The position numbers and the translations under genes were made by a program. The notes below the pieces were generated by a model that was not told the origin of the DNA, did not search any database, and saw only the letters and a list, made by a program, of their open reading frames with translations. Below are positions 29,363 through 38,500 of a stretch of DNA of 53,644 nt, one piece after another. Source of the DNA: CAZWCE01 sp964632505 (GTDB lineage: Bacteria > Planctomycetota > Planctomycetia > Pirellulales > Thermoguttaceae); NCBI GenBank assembly GCA_964632505.1, contig CAZWCE010000023.1, forward strand, positions 1 through 53,644. The letters run 5' to 3'. Numbering within the stretch: position 1 is the first letter of the stretch; each line of letters opens with the position of its first letter.

Positions 29363-29731
29363 GTGCTCCTTTTCAAGAAGAAATATCTCGATGCCATTCG
29401 CCGGGGCACCAAGACCCAGACGGTTCGCCTCTGGAAATACCGTCGATACCGCCCCGGCCAGCGAAGTTACATCCCGGGAGTGGGATACATCACCATCGAC
29501 ACGGTCGAACCGGTAGCGATCGAGGAACTGACCGAAGAAGATGCCCGACGCGACGGCTTCGAAAACGCGGCGACCCTGCGACGCGAGTTGGAGGCGATCT
29601 ACCAGGAGAAAGCCTCGACCGATTACCAGGCGTTTCGAGTCCGATTCACCGTCCTCGACGAACGGCAACAGCAGCGGATCCGGGCCGAAAAGGCGGCCCG
29701 CAAGAAGCGTGCGGAAGAGGATCCGACGTAA
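29363..29731 (+). CDS. ASCH-domain protein
   Basis: This is a 122-residue protein with a GTG start. The core (LLFKKKYLDAIRRGTKTQTVR, then RPGQ and YITIDTVEPVAIEELTEEDARRDGF) has the pattern of ASCH domains, a PUA-like beta-barrel fold thought to bind RNA or modified nucleotides. The tail is Lys/Arg/Glu-rich. Its substrate is unknown. It follows the FHA gene on the same strand and converges with the membrane protein gene. Confidence 0.8.
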   Translation: MLLFKKKYLDAIRRGTKTQTVRLWKYRRYRPGQRSYIPGVGYITIDTVEPVAIEELTEEDARRDGFENAATLRRELEAIYQEKASTDYQAFRVRFTVLDERQQQRIRAEKAARKKRAEEDPT

Positions 29732-29792
29732 CGGGGACCGAACCCTCGGCTCGGCAAGGCGCCGATTCGGTCACTCATCCGCTCGGTGTTTC

Positions 29793-30446
29793 TCAGATAT
29801 TGAACATCTCCCACATGTGTCGTATGGCCGATTCGGGATGCCAGAGCACCGCTCCGAAGACGACCAGACTCAGCACGACGGCGATGATCGTCAAATGCAC
29901 CCAGGTTTTGCGTCGTGGGGCTTCGACCTCACCGAGCCGCTCCTGCAATGCTTCACTCAGGCGATGCCAACCTTGCGGATCCTGTCCTCCGCCGGTGGCG
30001 ATCAGCGAGACGTTGCTCATTCTCGGAACTTCATCGATATAGAACTGGACTCCCAAACCGGGCAGGGAAAGACTGTTGCCGGCCCAGCGGGCCTCGGCGT
30101 CCAGAGAGGGGGCCAGCTCCGCCAAAAGCGGCCGCAATCGCTGGTAGGTGACATTATAGATGATCAACCGGGGCGAAAGGGTGATCAGCAGAAAGAGTAC
30201 CACCAAGGCATAGAGCAACCCGAGCATCAGCCAGACATAGCCTCCCCAGAGCATTGAGGCCGCGACCGGAAAGAAGAGCTCCATCGGTCCGACCACGACG
30301 AGTCCGAACAGCGCCAAGGCCAGCGCGAGACCGTCTTGCGGACCGGTCACCACCTGAGGATGCGGACTCCGGTTCAAAGCCGCCAGTACGAAAAAATAGA
30401 TCGCCACCGGCCCGAAGGCGATGGCAAAACGAAAGGAATCGATCAT
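29793..30446 (-). CDS. hypothetical membrane protein
   Basis: The 217-residue protein has about four or five hydrophobic segments. One is at the N-terminus (FGPVAIYFFVLAALN), two or three occupy the middle (LALALALFGLVVVGPMEL, WGGYVWLMLGLLYALVV) and one is at the C-terminus (LTIIAVVLSLVVFGAVLW). A soluble stretch of about 90 residues separates the last two. I chose ATG at 30446 because GGGAG lies 9 bases upstream and the protein then opens directly into a membrane helix. Upstream in-frame codons would add a hydrophilic extension that does not look like protein. No family recognised. Confidence 0.68.
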   Translation of the reverse strand: MIDSFRFAIAFGPVAIYFFVLAALNRSPHPQVVTGPQDGLALALALFGLVVVGPMELFFPVAASMLWGGYVWLMLGLLYALVVLFLLITLSPRLIIYNVTYQRLRPLLAELAPSLDAEARWAGNSLSLPGLGVQFYIDEVPRMSNVSLIATGGGQDPQGWHRLSEALQERLGEVEAPRRKTWVHLTIIAVVLSLVVFGAVLWHPESAIRHMWEMFNI

Positions 30447-30737
30447 AAACCATGGCTCCCGAAATCCAACGCATCGCGCGAAGGATAAGCCCCTTTTATT
30501 CATGTTCGCATAAACGTGGCCCCTCGGTTCATGCAGTGACGCCCGTTGGGCCGGGCTCTCGCTGTTCGCCCGGGGGTCACTATCGATGCGACGCTCAAAA
30601 AGATAAAGCGACACCAAGGATGCCGACGGTGGGGATGCGCGTTTGACTTCTCCCGCCTTCGGCGAAAGCTGCAAATCTTTCCCTTCCCATTATAACGAAC
30701 CGCCGTTCCCGTGCCACCAGGTTCGGTTCCGGAAGCA

Positions 30738-31307
30738 TTAGGAAGGATCACGTGGGAGTTTTCGGGGATGGGCGGGGACGTCGCGATCGGGCAACGGCTG
30801 GCGGTAGGTCTCGGCCCAACCGGCACGTTCGTCTTCGGTGGCGTAATAGCGAAGCCAGACTTCCGGGTCCCCCCCGGCATGCGAACAATCCCAATGGAGA
30901 TAATTGTTGCCCAAATCGAGTTTCTTTTCTCGGGAGGGGAGAATGTCGCAATAGATGAGCGTGTAGAGCTGGCGGTCGGAAAGGTGATCGGTAAAATCGA
31001 GAACGATGCGCTTTTCGTAGAGTTTTTCGATCGTTTGATAGAGGATGCTCTTCAAGTTGTCTTCCTCGAGCATGTCGGGGCGCGGGAGTCTCAATTCAGG
31101 CTCGAACCAGCGATAGATCGGCAACACGGGTGCCGTCTCCCAAGCAAGCATCGAAGCCAGATACTCGTTCTCGAAACGAAGGGAGACATGCTGCACATTC
31201 ACCCGACTGATCGATTCATCGTAGTAGGGTTCCAGCTCGTTTCTCAATTCCGCGTTTCGCAGCAGCTCGTCGACATCATTAGAGGGGGTAAACCGCGGCT
31301 CTCCCAT
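30738..31307 (-). CDS. conserved-looking hypothetical protein
   Basis: The 189-residue soluble protein starts at ATG 31307 with AAGGA upstream. It is rich in aromatic and acidic residues (YYDESISRVNVQHVSLRFE, PIYRWFEPELRLP). It has no signal peptide, no membrane segment and no motif that I can assign. Base composition and codon use resemble its neighbours. It sits between the membrane protein and rpiB, all on the minus strand. Confidence 0.7.
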   Translation of the reverse strand: MGEPRFTPSNDVDELLRNAELRNELEPYYDESISRVNVQHVSLRFENEYLASMLAWETAPVLPIYRWFEPELRLPRPDMLEEDNLKSILYQTIEKLYEKRIVLDFTDHLSDRQLYTLIYCDILPSREKKLDLGNNYLHWDCSHAGGDPEVWLRYYATEDERAGWAETYRQPLPDRDVPAHPRKLPRDPS

Positions 31308-31738
31308 CGAAGAAATTCCTTACTTCACAATTTTCGGTTGCTTTCACTGGAACAGGCCAGTCACGAGGAACCCATCCCTGCTTCCATTGCAGGGATTCCC
31401 ACGCACCGGAATCACATGCGGCAACAACACCGCATCTCCTTCCTTCGACTTTAACAAAAATCGATCTTGGTTCAAGAATATTTTGGGGTAAGAAAGCAAG
31501 AGATCGAGAACGGCCCTCCGAAGAAGCGTTAGAACTGGAATATTTTTTGTGGTTCGGAGAGAGTCGAGTCGAGCCGCCGGTTTCGACACCCCGAAATTCT
31601 TCCATGCTCGGACCCGAGGGCCTCGAAACCGATGCCCCACCCAAAGGTCGCGATGCAACGACGGGGAGCCCCACCCGCACCATCCGCAGAATCGGCACCT
31701 CCGAAAGGCACTCCTTGGACGATCCCCTCCCGAGAGAG
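31308..31738. other. intergenic, no feature recognised
   Basis: About 430 bases lie between rpiB and the downstream hypothetical gene. Overlapping short frames occur on both strands, but none has a good start or a protein-like composition. No terminator-like hairpin was found. Confidence 0.4.
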
Positions 31739-32227
31739 TCAGTCTCGAGGATACTTCTCTCGAATTTCCGGATCGCACCAGATCTCTTTTTCGATGGTTT
31801 CGATTTTCCCGAGACGACGCTCGTGTCGGCCCCCCTCGAAGGGCGTGTTCATCCAAGTTTCGACGACCTTGTCGATCACCTTCTCGGTGAGCATGTCGCC
31901 CGAGAGGCAGAGGACGTTCAGATTATTGTGCCGCCGGGCGACTTCGGCCGTGATTTCATCGACCACCGGCGCCGCGCGAACATGGGGAAATTTGTTCGCC
32001 GTGATGCACATGCCGATCCCCGTGCCGCAAATCAACACCCCACGGTCCACTTCGCCCGAGCTGACTCGATCGGCGACCTGTTGGGCCACCTCGGGATAAT
32101 CGACCGGATCCGCTTCCGGCTCGGTCGGGCCGTGGTCGAACGTCTCATGTCCCAAATTCTTGAGAAGCTCGTTCAGCTTCATGCGAATGAGAACGCCGTG
32201 ATGATCGCTACCTAGCGCTACTTTCAT
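31739..32227 (-). CDS. rpiB: ribose-5-phosphate isomerase B
   Basis: The 162-residue protein matches the RpiB/LacAB family in length and motifs. GSDHHG lies near the N-terminus (His10), CGTGIGMCITANK holds the catalytic Cys67 and Thr69, and His100 is in RRHNNLNVL. The enzyme interconverts ribose 5-phosphate and ribulose 5-phosphate in the pentose phosphate pathway. I chose ATG at 32227, with GGAG 10 bases upstream; an in-frame TTG nine bases earlier is possible but unnecessary. It is co-oriented with the KDPG aldolase gene, 298 bp away. Confidence 0.95.
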   Translation of the reverse strand: MKVALGSDHHGVLIRMKLNELLKNLGHETFDHGPTEPEADPVDYPEVAQQVADRVSSGEVDRGVLICGTGIGMCITANKFPHVRAAPVVDEITAEVARRHNNLNVLCLSGDMLTEKVIDKVVETWMNTPFEGGRHERRLGKIETIEKEIWCDPEIREKYPRD

Positions 32228-32525
32228 GATCCTCAAAACTCCGGTGGCTTCGACGGGGAAGCGGGAAGACGATTATCCGCGACAACGCGATGGGAGCATC
32301 GACGCGCGGCGGAACGGGGTCGACCCGGGTTGATCTGGAGATGGAAAAAAAAAGATGTGTCGTGAAAACGCAGTTCGACTGCAGGAACGGACGATGGATC
32401 GAACAAAAGGTGGCCGACCCGACGGCCTGGGCCGGGTAGGAACCACCGCGCCATTATAAACCGAAGAGAGTCCGAAAGGAAGGATCTTTTCGTCTCCACG
32501 GGCGAGGAATTCCGCGGAAAGGGAG

Positions 32526-33188
32526 TCAGGAATCGTCCTCTTCGGATGCCCGAAGCGATGCGATCCGATCGACGGCGACGCGGACCCGTTGTGCAATGGT
32601 CGACCAGCGTTGTTGATCGATGTCTTCGCGGGTGGCGAGCCATGTCCCGCCGACGGCCGCGACCAGCGGGAAAGAAAGATACTCGTCGAGATTCGCGGTA
32701 TTGACGCCCCCGGTGGGGAGAAAGCGAATGCCGGTATGTTGATAGGGTCCGGAAAGGGCTTTGAGCATTTTGAATCCGCCCAGGGCGCCCGCGGGGAAGA
32801 ATTTCAGCGTGCGACAACCGAGCCCCAAAGCGCATTCGATATCGCTGGGCGTCGCCACCCCGGGGGCGAAGGGCAGCTTCGCGTTTTTGGCGGTCTCGAC
32901 GATCAGCGGATTCAACCCCGGGGCGACCGCGAAACGTGCCCCGCAATCGACCGCCGCCTTGACGTTCCCTTCGGTGAGCACCGTTCCGGCCCCGACGATC
33001 ATCTCGGGACGCTTGGTCACCATTTTTTCGATCACATAGCCGGCCGCGGCGGTCCGGAAGGTGATTTCCGCCACCGGCAACCCCCCCTCCAACAATGCGT
33101 CGGCCAACGGCAAGGCGTGTTCCGGCAATTCGGCGGCGATCACCGGAATGATGCCGTAGGAAGTCAATCGCTCAAAAATGTCGCTCAT
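32526..33188 (-). CDS. eda: 2-keto-3-deoxy-6-phosphogluconate aldolase (KHG/KDPG aldolase)
   Basis: This 220-residue TIM-barrel class I aldolase has the catalytic Glu41 in AEITFRT and the Schiff-base Lys129 in TLKFFPAG. It also has the phosphate-binding GGVN segment and the PGVATPSDIE region. It cleaves KDPG to pyruvate and glyceraldehyde 3-phosphate, the last step of the Entner-Doudoroff pathway, and related enzymes also handle 4-hydroxy-2-oxoglutarate. The ATG at 33188 follows AGGGG closely; a GTG one codon earlier is an alternative. No edd partner is nearby, so its role may be uronate or ketoacid breakdown. Confidence 0.94.
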   Translation of the reverse strand: MSDIFERLTSYGIIPVIAAELPEHALPLADALLEGGLPVAEITFRTAAAGYVIEKMVTKRPEMIVGAGTVLTEGNVKAAVDCGARFAVAPGLNPLIVETAKNAKLPFAPGVATPSDIECALGLGCRTLKFFPAGALGGFKMLKALSGPYQHTGIRFLPTGGVNTANLDEYLSFPLVAAVGGTWLATREDIDQQRWSTIAQRVRVAVDRIASLRASEEDDS

Positions 33189-33551
33189 CACGCCCCTCTT
33201 TCAAAAAACGATCTGTTCATTCGGCCGCCTCGCCTCTCTCGGCGGGTAAGTGAATGATGGCAAATATATTTGGATCACAGGAACGGAAATTGCTCCTTTG
33301 GCCGCTTCATTGTACCTGCTTTGATGTTTGTTCATCAACCCGTTCGACGGGGGGGACCGAAATGAAGGCGACATCGGAGGCACCGCAAGCCCCATGATTG
33401 ACGGCCCCAGTAATGAAAGGTATAATAAAATCGCAAGAATATAGAATTTGAGCAATATCTTCCGGCGGCGAATTCCGGACAGGAATTACGACCTAACTTC
33501 CGTTAGGGTAACGCCTTACGCGAATGCTACTTACTGGAAAGCAATCATCCG
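33189..33551. other. divergent intergenic region between eda and glgB
   Basis: The region is AT-rich in its centre and probably contains promoters for both flanking genes. No confident boxes, operators or RNA genes were seen. Confidence 0.4.
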
Positions 33552-35459
33552 ATGCCCCCTTCGATTCAAAGTCTCCTCACCGACGACGACCTGTTCCTCT
33601 TCAACGAAGGGACTCACCGACAACTCTACCGGAAAATGGGGGCCCACCCCGTCGAGCGGGACGGCGTGACGGGAATTCATTTCTCCGTTTGGGCCCCGAA
33701 TGCGGCCTCGGTTCATGTGATGGGCGACTTCAACGACTGGTCGAAGACCCGTGATGTGATGACCCCGCGCGCCCAATCCGGCATTTGGGAGGCTTTCATA
33801 CCCGAGGCTCATCACGGTTCCCGTTACAAGTACTATATCGAGTCGCGTTTCGGCGGCTACAAGGTCGACAAGACCGATCCGTTCGCCTTCCATGCCGAAA
33901 TCCCGCCGATGACCGCCTCGGTCGTCTGGGATCTCGATTATGGTTGGAACGATGATAACTGGATGGAGAATCGGGGGCGGCATCACCAACTCGACGCCCC
34001 CATCTCCATCTATGAAATGCACCTCGGTTCTTGGAAGCGTTTTGCCCCCGACGGGGAGGAGCTCCCCAATTACCGAGACCTGGCCGAGCCGCTGGTGGAA
34101 CATATTCAACAGACCGGCTTCACCCATGTCGAATTCCTCCCGGTGATGGAACATCCGTTTTACGGCTCTTGGGGATACCAGTCGACCGGTTATTTCGCCG
34201 CGACCAGCCGTTACGGATCGCCCCAGGATCTCAAATACCTGATCGATGTGCTCCACCAGAACGACATCGGCGTCATTCTCGATTGGGTTCCCTCCCATTT
34301 CACCACCGATGAACACGGATTAGGGTTTTTCGACGGCACCCACCTCTATGAACACGCCGATCGTCGGCAAGGATGGCACCCCGATTGGGGAAGTTACGTC
34401 TTCAATTACGGACGCAACGAGGTCCGGCAGTTCCTGCTGAACAGCGCGCTGTTCTGGCTCGAGGAGTTTCACATCGACGGTCTCCGCGTCGACGCGGTCG
34501 CCTCGATGCTCTATCTCGACTACTCTCGCAAAGAGGGGGAGTGGATCCCCAACCAGTACGGAGGGCGGGAGAACCTCGAAGCGATCGGCTTTCTCCGGGA
34601 AATGAACGCTCTGGTCTATGAAAAGCATCCCGACATCATTACCGTCGCCGAGGAATCGACCGCTTGGCCGATGGTCTCCAGGCCGCTCTACGTCGGCGGG
34701 CTCGGTTTCGGGGCCAAATGGGACATGGGCTGGATGCACGATACCTTGGAGTATATGGCGCAGGACCCGATCCATCGGAAGTATCACCACAATCAACTGA
34801 CCTTCCGGGCGATCTACGCCAACACGGAAAATTACGTCTTGCCGCTTTCTCACGACGAAGTCGTCCACGGGAAGCGATCCCTCTTGGATAAAATGCCCGG
34901 CGATCTTTGGCGAAAATTCGCGAATTTCCGCATGTTGCTCGGGTACATGTGGGCCCAGACGGGGAAGAAACTGCTCTTCATGGGCGGTGAGTTCGGTCAA
35001 TGGCGTGAGTGGAACCACGAAGCGCCGCTCGATTGGAATCTGCTGGAGTTTCCGAATCACGAGGGCGTTCTTCGCTGGATCCGCGATTTGAACGAAGCCT
35101 ACCGCCGCGAGGGGGCGCTGCACCAGTACGATTGCGATTTCCATGGATTCGAATGGATCGACAGCCACGACAGCGAGCAGAGCACTCTCTCCTTTCTCCG
35201 CAAGGGCAAGCCGGGAGTGCCCGATGTCCTCGTCTCTTGCAACTTCACGCCCGTTCCGCGACCGGAGCATACCATCGGCGTTCCCAAAGGAGGCTTTTGG
35301 AAAGAGATCCTCAACAGCGACTCCGAAGCCTACGGCGGGAGTGGATGGGGCAATGCCGGCGGGGTGACCGCTCTGGATCGTGCTTCGCACATGCGTCCCT
35401 ACTCCATGAAGCTGACGCTTCCGCCGCTGGGGATCGTCTTTTTGCGAAACGAGGAATGA
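33552..35459 (+). CDS. glgB: 1,4-alpha-glucan branching enzyme
   Basis: The 635-residue protein is a GH13_9 branching enzyme. An N-terminal CBM48-like domain (FSVWAPNAASVHVMGDFNDW) precedes the TIM barrel. The barrel carries the nucleophile Asp314 in GLRVDAVASML, the acid Glu367 in VAEEST and the transition-state pair His434-Asp435 in LSHDEVVHGK, and a beta-sandwich follows. It makes alpha-1,6 branches in glycogen. It is shorter than the 728-residue E. coli enzyme, consistent with loss of the extra N-terminal domain seen in long forms. It converges with the kinase gene; no other glg gene is in the window. Confidence 0.96.
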   Translation: MPPSIQSLLTDDDLFLFNEGTHRQLYRKMGAHPVERDGVTGIHFSVWAPNAASVHVMGDFNDWSKTRDVMTPRAQSGIWEAFIPEAHHGSRYKYYIESRFGGYKVDKTDPFAFHAEIPPMTASVVWDLDYGWNDDNWMENRGRHHQLDAPISIYEMHLGSWKRFAPDGEELPNYRDLAEPLVEHIQQTGFTHVEFLPVMEHPFYGSWGYQSTGYFAATSRYGSPQDLKYLIDVLHQNDIGVILDWVPSHFTTDEHGLGFFDGTHLYEHADRRQGWHPDWGSYVFNYGRNEVRQFLLNSALFWLEEFHIDGLRVDAVASMLYLDYSRKEGEWIPNQYGGRENLEAIGFLREMNALVYEKHPDIITVAEESTAWPMVSRPLYVGGLGFGAKWDMGWMHDTLEYMAQDPIHRKYHHNQLTFRAIYANTENYVLPLSHDEVVHGKRSLLDKMPGDLWRKFANFRMLLGYMWAQTGKKLLFMGGEFGQWREWNHEAPLDWNLLEFPNHEGVLRWIRDLNEAYRREGALHQYDCDFHGFEWIDSHDSEQSTLSFLRKGKPGVPDVLVSCNFTPVPRPEHTIGVPKGGFWKEILNSDSEAYGGSGWGNAGGVTALDRASHMRPYSMKLTLPPLGIVFLRNEE

Positions 35460-35516
35460 CCGGAGCGTCTCTCCGCCAGAATCGTGTGCGCAGCGAATGC
35501 CTGCACGATCGGTGGA

Positions 35517-38500
35517 TCACTCCTTCGGCAAAGCGACCAGGAAACGGCTGCCGATGCCCTCTTCGGAATCGATCCAGACCCGACCACCGTGCTTCTCGAT
35601 GATCGAACGGACAATCGAGAGCCCCAGTCCTTCGCCGTTCCCCGACTCCGGTTCGAGCTGATGATAGAGGTCGAAGACACTCTGCTGGTACTCGGGCGCG
35701 ATGCCGATGCCGTTATCGGCCACGCAATAGACCACCTCCGATTCCTCCTCGATCGCGGTCAGCCGGATTTTCAGCGACCGTTCCGGATGGCGGTACTTGA
35801 TGGCGTTGCCGATGAGATTCGTGAACACCTGGCTGAGCAGGTTGGCGTCGCCCCGGCAGGGAGGCAGGTTCGCGATCTCGATCTCGGCATCGATCTCCTT
35901 CATTTCATACTCGAACGTATCGGCGACTTCCGCGATCAGCTTCTTCATGTCGACTCGGCGAAGATCGAGCACCGCCTGTCCCACGCGGGAGATTTTCAGG
36001 AGTCCGTTGATCAAGGAATCCATTTTCGTGATCGAAGAGTGAATGAACTGCATGAACTCCGGCACATCGTGCTTGAGGATTTCCTCCATTTTTCGGCCGA
36101 CTTCCTGCGGCAATGCCTGCAGCGAGACCAGCTCTTTCATCGTTTCGAGGCTCTCCTGCAATTCCTGGGAGAAGCCCTGGATGTTCACCAGCGGAGAACG
36201 GAGATCGTGGGAGGCGGCGTAGAGGATCTGTTCCAGTTCCTTGTTCATATGTTCCAGTTCCAGGGTCCGTTCACGAAGCTGGTGTTCGGATGTTCGGATT
36301 TTGGTCAAATCGATGTTCACCCCGACCAGCTTGCGGACCTCGGCATTCTGATCGAGGACCGGCTCCATCGCGATCAGGTAATAGCGAGACTCGTCGGGGG
36401 CGATCGCCACACGGCACTCCTGCATCTGTGGGATTCTCTCCTCGACGACCCGGTCGAGGGCCTCCCGCATCTGCCGTCGGTCTTCTTCCGCAAGCATTTC
36501 CAACCAATTCGCGCAAGAGGCCCTCTGGGAAGCGGAGATTTCGAACAGATCGAACATCTTATCGCTCCAGCGGATTTCGCCCCCTTCGATGTCGACGTCC
36601 CAGGAGCGGATCTTGGCCGCCTGCAGGGCGAGTTTCAATCGCGAGCGCTCCATCGACAACTGATCCTCGAGCGATTTGCTGTCGGTGATGTCCCAGAAGA
36701 GTCCGAGCAACCCGGTGGCGCGATGACTTTCATCGTGAAGCGGCGTTTTGATCATGTTGACCCAGCGCAACTCGCCGTCGACGGGAAACTGCATCACTTT
36801 GTTCAGGGTTTCCTGCGTTTCGAGGACTTCATTGTCGTCCTCGTTCAACTGATCGGCCAGTTCTTGGGGGAAGAAATCGTAGTCGTTTTTATCAAGGATG
36901 TCTTTCTGCTCGATTCCCAGATCGTTGGCATAGAGGGAGTTGCAGGTGACGTAATTGCCGAAAATATCCTTCAGGAACATTCGCTGGGGGACGTTCTCGA
37001 CCAGTGTGCGATTGAGCAATTCGCTCTCCTGCATCGCCTCCTCGATGTGGATCCTCTCGGTGATGTCCTGCATGATACCGACGACGCGCAGCGGTTTTCC
37101 GGTTCGATCGAGTTCGGAGGCCATGGCGAGCATTTCGACGTGAATCCACCGACCGTCCTTGTGCTTGATGCGCTTGGCCAAGCGGTAGTGTTCGATCTGC
37201 CCGGCGAAGAACTTCTTGAGGAGCCGGTTCCGTTCGTGGAGATCCTGCGGGTGGATGCGTGACTCGAACCACTCCGAAAAAAGCTCCGGCGGAGGAAGTT
37301 CGTCGACGGAAAACCCCAGCAATCGAGCCCATTGGTTGCTCCAGAAGGCGTCGCCCTCGGCGATGGGAACGGTATGTTCGTATACCCCGGCGTTCGCCGC
37401 CTCGAGAGCCAGTGAGAGTCGCTGCTCGCTTTCGACGATCTGCCGGGAGCGCTGCTTCACCCGCTCTTCCAGTTCCTCGTTCAGTTCCCGAAGTTCCTTC
37501 TCGTATCGCTTGATGATGTTGATGTCGACAAACGTGACCACCGCGCCGAGGGTATTCTTCTTGCCGTCGAAATAGGGAAGGACGCGGAGCAGGAACCAGT
37601 TGTCATCGGTGTTCCGGACCTCTTTCTCGATCGTTTCCCCCGTCTCGATCACCTGCTTGATGTCCTCAAAAAGCGTATTCTCTCCCTGAATGCGATATGC
37701 GATGTGCTCAATGGGGCGTCCGGTATCGTGCGGCAGGAGGTGGAACATCTCCTCAATGGCGGGCGTGAAACTGCGGATGCGCATCTGCCGGTCGATGAAG
37801 ACGGTGCCGATGTTCGTCGCCCGGAGCAGATTCTGCATGTCGTTGCCCATGTCTTCGAGCTCTTTGTTCTTCCGCTCGAATTCGGCATTGACGGTGTACA
37901 ACTCTTCATTCACCGAGTGCAGTTCTTCGTTGGTGCTCTGAAGCTCCTCGTTCGAGGCGAGCAGTTCCTCGTTGGTCGCCTGAAGCTCTTCGTTGCTGGT
38001 TTCCAACTCCTCGATGGTCGATTGCAAATGTTCGCGGGAATAGTGGAGTTCCTGTTCGAGTTGTTGGATGCGATCTCGGGAAACATCGTCCGCGTCGAAA
38101 GGTTTGTCCTCGGTGGAATCCGTTTCGGCCGCGGGCTCGGCGGGAATCATGCAGGGTTCCAGGACGATCAGGAAATAGGTGAAGTGATCGCCTTTGATTC
38201 GGACCGGCTCGACACGCAGGTTGACGCGCTCCGCGTTCTTTTCCTCGGTGGTGGGAATTCCCCGATAGGTGACCGTCTCCGATTCCTTGCCCGCTTTCTG
38301 CAAGGCTCCGGTCAGTGCCATCTTGAGATTGCCCTCGAAGAATTCGAAGACATCTTGATGGATGCGTCCGGTGAGGGTGCGGAAATATTTTCCCGCCTTG
38401 CCGAAGACATGCATCACTTGATGGCTTTCATCGACCAGTATGCTCGGCGGGGCGAATTTATCCAGGATGACGTCGTACGCCTTGATCAGATTGTGGTCCC

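Noticed and set aside
35461..35475. Short hairpin CGGAG-CGTCT-CTCCG between glgB and the kinase gene
   Set aside because: The stem is only 5 bp and there is no T-run on either side.
35484..37262. 592-codon plus-strand frame opposite the CheB-CheR kinase
   Set aside because: The minus-strand reading has complete CheB, CheR, PAS, HisKA and HATPase motifs. The plus frame is its complement-strand shadow.
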